A DNA stretch of 6,597 nucleotides. Source: Oscillospiraceae bacterium (GTDB taxonomy: Bacteria > Bacillota > Clostridia > Oscillospirales > Oscillospiraceae). Below, one piece after another: positions 1 through 6,025 of this stretch. Location: the NCBI GenBank assembly GCA_902766215.1, contig CACXCV010000089.1:1-6597 (forward strand), in the 5' to 3' direction. Within the stretch, counting starts at the first letter, position 1. Every line of letters starts with the position of its first letter. The notes beneath the pieces are model-generated. The model made no database searches, was not told where the DNA came from, and saw only the letters and a list, made by a program, of their open reading frames with translations. Both the position numbers and the translations under genes were made by a program.

Positions 1-2142
1 CACGGCCGGCAGGCCGTCGGTCACCAGGTTGATCCACAGCAGCTGCATGGACAGCAGCGGCGTTTTGTGCCACAAAAGCATGGCCGTGAACACTGTCAGT
101 ACCTCACCGATGTTGGTGCCCAGCAGAAAGCCCACCACCTTGCGGATGTTGGCATAGATGCCGCGGCCCTCGCGCACCGCGTCCACAATGGTGGCAAAAT
201 TGTCGTCGGTGAGCGTCACGTCCGCCGCGCCCTTGGCCACGTCGGTGCCGGTGATGCCCATGGCGCAGCCGATGTCCGCCGCCTTCAGGGCTGGCGCGTC
301 GTTCACGCCGTCGCCCGTCATGGCAACCACCTCGCCCCGGCTCTGCCAGGCCTTGACAATGCGGATTTTGTTCTCCGGAGAGACGCGGGCATAGACCGAG
401 ATCTGGTCCACCTCGCGGCGCAGCGTGTCCTCGTCCATGCTGTCCAGCTCCGCGCCGGTGATGGCGCGGTCGCCTGCGCGGAGAATGCCCAGCTCGCGGG
501 CAATGGCCGAGGCGGTAATCACATGGTCGCCGGTAATCATCACCGGGCGGATACCCGCCTGTCTGCATAGAGCCACCGCCTGCTCAGCCTCCGGGCGCGG
601 CGGGTCGATCATCCCCACCAGGCCGGCAAAGGTCAGTCCCTGCTCCAGCGCGGCGGTGTCGGCCTGCTCCGGCAGCGCGTCCAGCCAGCGATAGCCCACG
701 GCCAGCACGCGCAGCGCATCGGCACTCATGGCGTCGTTGGCCCGGCGGGCAGCCTCCAGGTCGCCCTGCACACACAGCGGAACCATCATGTCAAAGGCGC
801 CCTTGGTAATGGTCAGCAGCCGCCCGTCCACGCGGCACACCACGCTCATCCGCTTGCGGTCCGAGTCGAAGGGCAGCTCCAGCAGGCGGGGAAACCGTTC
901 GCCAAGCGCAGCCTGCTCCAGACCGTTGCGGTGGGCCGCGACGACAATGGCCGTCTCGGTAGGGTCGCCAATGGCGTGTTCGCCCTCGCTGTCAAAGCGC
1001 ACCGTGCCGTTGCTGCACAGCACGCCGTATTCCAGCAGCCGGCGGGCATCAGGCGAGTTGTTTTCGCTGACGTTCTCTGTCACGCCGCCGTCCAGATAGA
1101 CCTTGACCAGGGTCATGCGGTTCTGCGTCAGGGTGCCGGTTTTGTCCGAGCAGATGACCGAGGCGCTGCCCAGCGTCTCCACCGCCGGCAGGCGGCGGAT
1201 AATCGCGTTGCGCTTGACCATCCGCTGCACGCCCATGGCCAGCACAATGGTCACAATCGCCGGCAGGCCCTCGGGGATGGCCGACACCGCCAGCGAGACG
1301 GCCGTCATAAAGATTTCCAGCAGCGGGATGCCGCTGGAAAGGCCGATGCCGAAAATCACCGCGCAGGCCGCCAGCGCGGCGACACCCAGATATTTGCTCA
1401 ACTGCGCCAGGCGGTGCTGCAGCGGCGTGCTGTTGTCATCCTCCTGATCCAGCAGGTTGGCGATGCGGCCCATCTGGGTCTGCATGCCGGTGGCCGTCAC
1501 CACGGCCGTTGCCGTGCCGTCGGTCACGGCACAGCCGGAATATACCATGGTTACCCGGTCGCCCAGCGCGGCATCGGCCGGCACCGCGGCGCCGGCGTTC
1601 TTGTCGGCGGGCACCGACTCGCCGGTCAGCGCCGACTCCTCGCATTGCAGACGCGAGGCCGTAAGCAGACGCGCATCGGCGGGGATGAAGTCGCCGGCCT
1701 CCAGCTGGATCACGTCGCCCGGCACCAGACCAGCCGCGTCGATTACCTGCTCGGCTCCCTCGCGCAGCACCCGGGCGTGCGGGGCTGAAAGGCTTTGCAG
1801 CGCCTCCAGCGCCTTGTCCGCCTTGTTCTCCTGCGCCACGCCCATGACCGCATTGGCCACGACAATCAGCAGAATCAGCACCGGCTCGAAGAAATCCTCC
1901 CACTGACCCTCATAGCAGGCCACGCCGAACGAAACCGCTGCCGCGGCAAGCAGGATCAGAATCATCGGGTCGATAAACTGCTCGGCAAAGCGGCGCAGCA
2001 GCGACTTTTTCTTTTTTCCGCGCAGCTGGTTCGGCCCATACTGCGCCTGACGCTGCTGGGCCTGTTGCGCCGTCAGGCCGCGGTGGTCGTCGCTTTGCAG
2101 CGCCTGCAGCACCTGCTGCGGCGATTGATTATGATAGTCCAA
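1..2142 (-). CDS. P2-type calcium-transporting ATPase (SERCA/PMCA-like), C-terminus beyond window
   Basis: Membrane pump predicted to use ATP to export cations, most likely Ca2+. The 714 visible codons are open from a TTG start to the window edge. Seen in order: N-terminal cation-ATPase domain (about 8-55), M1-M2 (about 57-100), actuator-domain TGES (173-176), M4 with PEGLP (289-293), phosphorylation motif DKTGT with acceptor D333, N-domain GDPTE (392-396) and KGA (447-449), DPPRP (513-517), TGD (537-539), hinge TGDGVNDAP (609-617), M5 with TNIGE (676-680) and M6 with NLVTDG (705-710). Residues matching SERCA calcium ligands are E290, N677, E680, N705, T708 and D709. Family members have about 850-900 residues, so M7-M10 are missing because of the window edge, not truncation. 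The TTG start is chosen because AAGGAGG lies 8 nt upstream and the N-domain begins directly after it. It has its own promoter. Family is near certain. Ca2+ rather than another ion is inferred from the ligands. Confidence 0.95.
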   Translation of the reverse strand, partial: MDYHNQSPQQVLQALQSDDHRGLTAQQAQQRQAQYGPNQLRGKKKKSLLRRFAEQFIDPMILILLAAAAVSFGVACYEGQWEDFFEPVLILLIVVANAVMGVAQENKADKALEALQSLSAPHARVLREGAEQVIDAAGLVPGDVIQLEAGDFIPADARLLTASRLQCEESALTGESVPADKNAGAAVPADAALGDRVTMVYSGCAVTDGTATAVVTATGMQTQMGRIANLLDQEDDNSTPLQHRLAQLSKYLGVAALAACAVIFGIGLSSGIPLLEIFMTAVSLAVSAIPEGLPAIVTIVLAMGVQRMVKRNAIIRRLPAVETLGSASVICSDKTGTLTQNRMTLVKVYLDGGVTENVSENNSPDARRLLEYGVLCSNGTVRFDSEGEHAIGDPTETAIVVAAHRNGLEQAALGERFPRLLELPFDSDRKRMSVVCRVDGRLLTITKGAFDMMVPLCVQGDLEAARRANDAMSADALRVLAVGYRWLDALPEQADTAALEQGLTFAGLVGMIDPPRPEAEQAVALCRQAGIRPVMITGDHVITASAIARELGILRAGDRAITGAELDSMDEDTLRREVDQISVYARVSPENKIRIVKAWQSRGEVVAMTGDGVNDAPALKAADIGCAMGITGTDVAKGAADVTLTDDNFATIVDAVREGRGIYANIRKVVGFLLGTNIGEVLTVFTAMLLWHKTPLLSMQLLWINLVTDGLPAV

Positions 2143-2150
2143 AATCAGTT

Positions 2151-2157
2151 CCTCCTT
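2151..2157 (-). promoter_or_regulatory. Ribosome binding site fixing the TTG start of the ATPase
   Basis: Minus-strand AAGGAGG is a near-perfect anti-Shine-Dalgarno match. It sits 8 nt upstream of the TTG at 2142-2140. No in-frame ATG lies nearby: the first in-frame Met is residue 60, inside M1. This supports TTG as the true initiator. Confidence 0.85.
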
Positions 2158-2173
2158 GGATCATCTTATTCTT

Positions 2174-2202
2174 ATCATAGCATGTCACCCGGCGGATTTC
2201 AA
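2174..2202 (-). promoter_or_regulatory. Sigma-A-type extended -10 promoter of the ATPase gene
   Basis: Read on the minus strand: -35 TTGAAA (2202-2197), a 17-bp spacer, then -10 TATGAT (2179-2174), preceded by TGC as an extended -10. Predicted transcription start is near 2167, giving a leader of about 25 nt that contains the ribosome binding site. This gives the ATPase its own transcription start, separate from the peptidase gene upstream on the same strand. Confidence 0.8.
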
Positions 2203-2245
2203 ATAGTTTCCCCGGCGCGGCAGCGCGCATTCCCCGCGCGCCGGC

Positions 2246-2284
2246 TAAAGCGAAACTCGGCCGGCTGTGAACAAGCCGGCCGGG
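2246..2284 (-). terminator. Probable intrinsic terminator of the SLH-peptidase gene
   Basis: An inverted repeat lies 14 nt past the peptidase stop codon. Arms 2258-2266 and 2274-2282 form 9 perfect, mostly G-C pairs around a 7-nt loop, extendable by a G-T and a C-G pair to 2256-2284. On the minus strand the stem is followed by an interrupted T-rich stretch (AGTTTCGCTTT). The tail is weak, so termination may be partial. The plus strand has no T tract after the stem. Confidence 0.5.
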
Positions 2285-2298
2285 ATGATGGAAGTCTG

Positions 2299-3504
2299 TT
2301 ATCCGCCAAAGTAGGAAAAATGCATATAGTCCTGGGTATACTGCCAGGCGTTGCCGCCCCAGGCGAAGCCATATTGGGCAAAGGCACGCACCACGTCGCC
2401 GTCCGCCGGGATGGAATACGGATCCTCACCCGGCTTCCAGTGCGATCCGACGGTGGGCACGCCGTGGTAGACATAATAATTCTCATCCGGGTTGATGTCA
2501 ATGGCAATGCCCCAGTTATGCTCGCTGGTGCCGTCGCCGCGCCAGGAATACCCGCCGACGGAATAGATCGGAAAACGCTCCGGCCCGTTATAAATCTCGG
2601 TGAAGATGGCCATTACCGTGTCGGCAATCGCCTCGTGCACCACCAGCGTGCGCGAGGTCTGCACTTTCACGTGCTCGGTGTTATAGTTCCACACCGGCAC
2701 CGTGATGGTCACCATATGCTGCTGGGCCTCGTCAGCCGTGGCGTATTTCGCCGCGTCGGGCGAGCCGAAAATGCGGGTGTATTTCTGCTCGTAGCTCTCC
2801 TCAGCCGAGCCGAGACTGCCGTCCGGCTGCTCCGGCTGCCGGTCGGGCTCCGGCATCGGATCCAGAGCGTCAGCGTCGGAATAGATTTCGTTCCAGTCCG
2901 CCTGCGCCGCCGCACTCTGCCAGCCGCGCCAGAGCATGGCCAGCGTCTGCTCGCGCGTCAGCGCCTGCTCGGGCATCAACAGGCCGTCGGCCCCGTGGAC
3001 AATGCCCTCGTCCAGCAGCGCGGCGGCGGGCAGACGCGCCCACTCGGCCACCAGCGCGCCGTCGGCATAGCCGCTCAGAAGCGATGCGTCCCCCTGGGGC
3101 GCCGCGTTCATCCCCAGCATCATCTGATAGACCACGCAGAACATCTGCTGGCGGGTCAGCGGGTCGTTGGGGGCAAAAATTCCCTCGCCATAGCCGCCCA
3201 CCAGCCCCAGCTGATAGCAGGCCGTCACCGCGGGGTCGTCCACGTCGATAAACGGAGATGCCGCGTCTGTCGGCAGCGCCCCATAGAGCGACTGCCAGAA
3301 CGAGGCAGCCATCTGGCACAGCTCCAGCCGCGTGGTTGGCTGGGTCAGGTCTGCCTGATCCAGCCCGGCCGGCAGCAGCGCCGCCGCTGAAAGCTCGGAC
3401 AGCTCGGAAATAAACCAGTCGCTGCAGCGCGGCGCGGCCAGCGCCGGCTGCATCAACAGCAGGACTAGCAGCAAAACGGTGATCGGGCGGCAAAGTCGCT
3501 TCAT
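2299..3504 (-). CDS. Secreted SLH-domain M15 (VanY-like) zinc peptidase, peptidoglycan-cleaving
   Basis: Predicted exported cell-wall enzyme of 401 residues, hydrolysing peptide cross-links or stems of peptidoglycan outside the cell. Signal peptide 1-24: basic MKR, hydrophobic core, ALA/ALAA cleavage site. Three SLH-like modules follow (about 28-75, 84-131, 141-195), each ending in a TR-containing helix (TRLE, TRQQ, TREQ). SLH modules usually bind secondary wall polymers and hold the protein at the surface. A Pro/Asp/Glu-rich linker (about 205-240) leads to the M15 domain (about 265-401). Zinc ligands are H329 and D336 in SEHNWGIAID, and H395 in DYMHF, with D392 as probable catalytic acid. 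The sequence alone cannot separate D,D-carboxypeptidase from L-Ala-D-Glu endopeptidase activity. The ATG is supported by AAGGAG upstream and by the signal peptide starting directly at it. It is transcribed divergently from the LuxR-type regulator, which may control it (inference). Confidence 0.92.
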   Translation of the reverse strand: MKRLCRPITVLLLVLLLMQPALAAPRCSDWFISELSELSAAALLPAGLDQADLTQPTTRLELCQMAASFWQSLYGALPTDAASPFIDVDDPAVTACYQLGLVGGYGEGIFAPNDPLTRQQMFCVVYQMMLGMNAAPQGDASLLSGYADGALVAEWARLPAAALLDEGIVHGADGLLMPEQALTREQTLAMLWRGWQSAAAQADWNEIYSDADALDPMPEPDRQPEQPDGSLGSAEESYEQKYTRIFGSPDAAKYATADEAQQHMVTITVPVWNYNTEHVKVQTSRTLVVHEAIADTVMAIFTEIYNGPERFPIYSVGGYSWRGDGTSEHNWGIAIDINPDENYYVYHGVPTVGSHWKPGEDPYSIPADGDVVRAFAQYGFAWGGNAWQYTQDYMHFSYFGG

Positions 3505-3515
3505 CTGTGCGTCAT

Positions 3516-3521
3516 CTCCTT
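3516..3521 (-). promoter_or_regulatory. Ribosome binding site of the SLH-peptidase gene
   Basis: Minus-strand AAGGAG lies 11 nt before the ATG at 3504-3502, slightly longer than optimal. A nearer ATG (3513-3511) directly abuts GGAG but is out of frame and stops after four codons (MTHR). The ATG at 3504 is therefore the sensible start. Confidence 0.7.
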
Positions 3522-3533
3522 TTCAATGTCGAT

Positions 3534-3562
3534 ATTGTACCAAATCCGTCGGGGTCTGTCAA
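3534..3562 (-). promoter_or_regulatory. Promoter of the SLH-peptidase gene (minus strand)
   Basis: Read on the minus strand: consensus -35 TTGACA (3562-3557), 17-bp spacer, -10 TACAAT (3539-3534) with an upstream TGG as extended -10. Predicted start is near 3527, so the leader is only about 23 nt and carries the AAGGAG. This is close to a full sigma-A consensus and should be strong unless repressed. Confidence 0.88.
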
Positions 3563-3572
3563 ATCGTTCTCT

Positions 3573-3601
3573 TTGACAGGGCCTGACGGATGTGATACCA
3601 T
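3573..3601 (+). promoter_or_regulatory. Promoter of the LuxR-type regulator gene (plus strand)
   Basis: Consensus -35 TTGACA (3573-3578), 17-bp spacer, -10 TACCAT (3596-3601) with TGA as extended -10. Predicted start is near 3608, giving a leader of about 49 nt. The -10 is weaker than that of the facing minus-strand promoter because of the C at position 4. Confidence 0.85.
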
Positions 3602-3624
3602 AAGGGAAAACAAAACCGTAGAAA

Positions 3625-3641
3625 CTGCCGTTTTCCGGCAG
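3625..3641 (+). other. Short leader hairpin abutting the regulator's Shine-Dalgarno
   Basis: CTGCCG (3625-3630) pairs perfectly with CGGCAG (3636-3641) around a 5-nt TTTTC loop. The stem ends one base before the ribosome binding site. It could hold the site open or affect initiation. Part of an alternative pairing (3605-3611 with 3630-3636) would exclude it, but the first arm overlaps the predicted transcription start. The pairing is seen in the sequence. A functional role is unproven. Confidence 0.4.
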
Positions 3642-3648
3642 AAAGGAG
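3642..3648 (+). promoter_or_regulatory. Ribosome binding site fixing the GTG start of the LuxR-type regulator
   Basis: AAAGGAG sits 8 nt upstream of GTG 3657. The frame stays open upstream to 3507, but that part covers both divergent promoters and the peptidase leader and cannot be coding. The ATG at 3649 is out of frame and too close to the site. Confidence 0.88.
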
Positions 3649-3656
3649 ATGCTGCT

Positions 3657-5915
3657 GTGCAGGACATCAAAGCGCTGTATCCGCTTGCGCCGCTGGCGGA
3701 CAAGCTGTCCCACCTGACTGCCTTCCCGGTTACCGCGCTGATCGCGCCGCTGGGTTATGGCAAAAGCACCGCGCTGGGCATGTTTCTGCGCCGGCGCGGG
3801 ATACCGTCCCTCATGCTGACGGCCGCCGCGCTGATCGAGCTATCCCCTGCGCAGATTCCGAACGGGACGGTGGTCGTCGTTGAAAATTATCATGCCCTTG
3901 CGCAGGACAGCGCGGCAGAGGGCGCGCTGGGCCGGCTGGTTGCTGCGCTGGACGGCCGCTGCCCGGTGGTGCTGCTCTCCCGGCAGGACGCCGGGATGAC
4001 AAAGCAGACCGATTTGCTGCTGCACGGCGGGCTGTACCGCATCGAGCCGGAGAGCTTTCAGATGCAGCCGGACGATCTCCAGGCCTGGAGCAGACTGTGC
4101 GGCCTGGCGCTGACCGACGCGCAGCTGCAGCAGCTGGCGCAGTGGAGCGAGGGTTGGCCCGTACTGGCCTATCTGGGCCTGCTGGCATATCAGCGCAGCG
4201 GGCAGCTGGACACCCGTGAGGGCGACATTCTGATGAGTGAGCTGTACCGCAGCCTGACCGAACCATGCCGCAAGCTGCTCTGGTACCTGTCCGCCGTCAT
4301 CGACTTTACCGAAGAGGACGCCGCCGCTCTCTGGGGCAGCAAGGACGGCTCTGCCCTGCTCTGGCAGCTGCGGGGCGAGGGCGCACCCCTGCTGCGCGAC
4401 GGCAGCCGCTGGCATCTGCACGCAGCCTTTGCTGCCTATGTGCAGGAGCAGTTTGCCCTGACCGGCGAAGCCAACCGTGCCAGCGTCCACCGGCGGCTGG
4501 GCCGGTGGCGCCAGTCCCGGGGCGAAATCGAAGCCGCCCGTCAGGCCTATGAGGCGGCCGGCGACTGGGATCAGCTGCTTTCACTGCTGGAGGACGACGC
4601 CGGCGCACACCTGGGCTATAGCTATGCCAAACAGTGGACGCATCTGATGCTCAGCTGCCCGCGCGAGGCGCTGTCGCGGCATCCGTCAGCTCAGTTTTAC
4701 TTTGCCCGCATGATCGCCGCCTTTGGCAGCCCCGAGGCCGTGCAGCGCTGGCTGCCCGCCTCACCCAGCCAGGCAGCAATGATCCACGCCGCCGTCTGCG
4801 ATCCGGATCTGGAGCAGATGACCCGCGCCTGCCGCTCCATCCGCGAAAGCGGCGAAAAGCCGCCCTCTACCGCGCTGGAGCCGTTCACCCTGGGGCGGCT
4901 GTCGCTGCTGGGCAGCTATTGCCGCGCTCCAGGGCAGGCGCAGGCCACGCTGAAATATCTGGAGGAGTATCTCAACCTTTACCTCCCCCTCTCGGGTAAC
5001 CACGGCGCAGGCGCGCTGGAAGCGGCGCAGGGGGAGCTGGCCTATCTGTGCGGCCGCTTTGCCGACGCCGCCATCCATGCCCACAGCGCTCAGCTGGCCG
5101 CCCGGGAAAACCAGCAGCGCTCCGTGCAGACATACGCGTGCTTTGTGCTGGCGCGCTGCGCCTTTGCCCAGCGCAGCTGGGACGGAGCCAAAAAATATCT
5201 TGCGCAGCTGCAGGCCGCGGCCAGCGGCAGCCGGATGCTGCGCCAGACGGCCCAGTTGGCTGAGGCATGGTTCTCGGCCATTTTGGGCCAGGCCGGCGGC
5301 TGTCCGGCCTGGCTGCGCGAGGCCGATGTTTCACAGACCGAGCTGCTGCCGCCGGCCTACGGCGGCTTTTACACTGTGGCCGGCGCTGTGCTGCTGGCGC
5401 AGAAGGAATGGCCGCGGCTGATTGCCTGCTGCGAGCGCTGGCTGCAGCAGGAGGCCGGACAGCAGAGCGTGCTGCCGGCGCTGTATCTGCACCTGTACCT
5501 GGCCATTGCCTATGACCGGCTGCAGATGCCCACCGAGGCCGGGGCTGCGCTGCGACGGGCGCTGGCACTGGCGCAGCCGGACGGCTTTGTCATGCCGTTT
5601 GCCGAGTTCGGCGGCTATCTGCTGCCGCTGCTGACCCCGCTGGAGCAGACCCAGTTTCTCTCTGCCTGTATTGCCCGCTGCACGCGCTATCACCGGAATC
5701 TGCCGCGGCTGCTGGCCAGCTCCGGCGCGCTGATCCCCGGGCTGACTGCCCGCGAATCCCAGGTAGCGCAGCTGATGTGCGAGGGGCTGAGCAACGCGGA
5801 CATTGCCCAGCAGCTGGACATCAACATCAACACCGTGAAGACCACCATCCGCCACATCAACGCCAAGCTGGGCGTGCAGGGGCGGCAGGCGCTGAAGGCC
5901 CGGCTTGGCCGGTAG
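3657..5915 (+). CDS. MalT/LAL-type LuxR-family transcriptional regulator with N-terminal NTPase domain
   Basis: Predicted cytoplasmic, ATP-dependent, DNA-binding activator of 752 residues. The N-terminal STAND-type NTPase has Walker A APLGYGKST (30-38, K36), a Walker B position reading VVVVENYH (72-79), SR at 108-109 (the usual SR sensor position) and EGWPV (165-169), typical of MalT-like proteins. A long, mostly helical middle follows (about 190-680), with a TPR-like start around 290-303 (ending AYEAAGD) and many Leu/Ala-rich helical repeats. This region usually senses a ligand or partner. The C-terminal LuxR/GerE helix-turn-helix (696-752) begins LTARESQVAQL; its recognition helix lies near NTVKTTIRHINAKLG (725-739). 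MalT has about 900 residues. Here Walker A and B are only about 40 residues apart, so the NTPase is compact, and the usual DD of Walker B is EN. GTG start chosen from the ribosome binding site. It faces the SLH-peptidase gene, probably its target (inference). Inducer unknown. Confidence 0.93.
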   Translation: MQDIKALYPLAPLADKLSHLTAFPVTALIAPLGYGKSTALGMFLRRRGIPSLMLTAAALIELSPAQIPNGTVVVVENYHALAQDSAAEGALGRLVAALDGRCPVVLLSRQDAGMTKQTDLLLHGGLYRIEPESFQMQPDDLQAWSRLCGLALTDAQLQQLAQWSEGWPVLAYLGLLAYQRSGQLDTREGDILMSELYRSLTEPCRKLLWYLSAVIDFTEEDAAALWGSKDGSALLWQLRGEGAPLLRDGSRWHLHAAFAAYVQEQFALTGEANRASVHRRLGRWRQSRGEIEAARQAYEAAGDWDQLLSLLEDDAGAHLGYSYAKQWTHLMLSCPREALSRHPSAQFYFARMIAAFGSPEAVQRWLPASPSQAAMIHAAVCDPDLEQMTRACRSIRESGEKPPSTALEPFTLGRLSLLGSYCRAPGQAQATLKYLEEYLNLYLPLSGNHGAGALEAAQGELAYLCGRFADAAIHAHSAQLAARENQQRSVQTYACFVLARCAFAQRSWDGAKKYLAQLQAAASGSRMLRQTAQLAEAWFSAILGQAGGCPAWLREADVSQTELLPPAYGGFYTVAGAVLLAQKEWPRLIACCERWLQQEAGQQSVLPALYLHLYLAIAYDRLQMPTEAGAALRRALALAQPDGFVMPFAEFGGYLLPLLTPLEQTQFLSACIARCTRYHRNLPRLLASSGALIPGLTARESQVAQLMCEGLSNADIAQQLDININTVKTTIRHINAKLGVQGRQALKARLGR

Positions 5916-5942
5916 CTTTCCTGTCAGAATGAGATAAACAAC

Positions 5943-5990
5943 AAAAACAGCCGCGCGGGACAGAGCATTCTGTCCCGCGCGGCATATTTT
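5943..5990. terminator. Strong bidirectional intrinsic terminator between regulator and secF
   Basis: A perfect 14-bp stem (5951-5964 with 5969-5982) around a GCAT loop, extendable to 15 bp by G5950-C5983. On the plus strand it is followed by ATATTTT, ending the regulator transcript. On the minus strand it is followed by CTGTTTTTGTTGTTT, a better T tract, ending the secF transcript. It lies between convergent genes, 35 nt past the regulator stop and 43 nt past the secF stop. Confidence 0.92.
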
Positions 5991-6025
5991 GCTGTGCCAG
6001 ATGATATTTTGTCCGTCGTCAGCCC

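Larger units (their letters stand above)
3534..3601. repeat. Mirror-image divergent promoters forming a large imperfect inverted repeat
   Basis: The two 29-bp promoter units are inverted copies, exactly symmetric about 3567/3568. Aligned from the -35, they match at 23 of 29 positions. The shared part includes 12 of 17 spacer positions, notably an identical GACGGAT block (plus strand 3585-3591; minus strand 3550-3544). Only 10 bp (3563-3572), which are not symmetric, separate the -35 hexamers. Spacer identity beyond the polymerase hexamers suggests paired operator half-sites or a duplicated promoter. The shared block is the likeliest regulator contact (inference). Confidence 0.75.

Noticed and set aside
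931..1788. A 285-codon plus-strand open frame antisense to the ATPase
   Set aside because: It is a shadow of the conserved P-type ATPase core (DKTGT, TGES and PEGLP regions), with low-complexity Gly/Arg/His composition and no family signature.
2212..2244. A second GC-rich inverted repeat (8-bp arms 2212-2219 and 2237-2244) considered as a terminator
   Set aside because: It has a 17-nt loop, competing internal pairings of GCGCG runs, and no T tract on either strand. It may only reflect local GC richness.
1795..3390. A 531-codon plus-strand open frame antisense to the ATPase and the SLH peptidase
   Set aside because: It crosses two well-supported minus-strand genes and the ATPase promoter, has no recognisable domain, and is Arg/His/Gln-rich as expected of an antisense shadow in GC-rich DNA.
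3502..3513. A four-codon minus-strand micro-ORF (MTHR then stop, its TGA overlapping the peptidase ATG) considered as translational coupling
   Set aside because: Its ATG directly abuts the Shine-Dalgarno with no spacer, so initiation there is implausible. The overlap looks fortuitous.
3507..3656. A 50-codon upstream extension of the regulator frame starting at GTG 3507
   Set aside because: It would cover both divergent promoters and overlap the peptidase leader. GTG 3657 has an ideal ribosome binding site and the NTPase domain follows directly.
3840..4490. A 216-codon minus-strand open frame inside the regulator gene, with similar ones at 4972-5568 and 5331-5855
   Set aside because: Antisense shadows of a well-supported coding sequence, with no motifs and no plausible ribosome binding site noticed.
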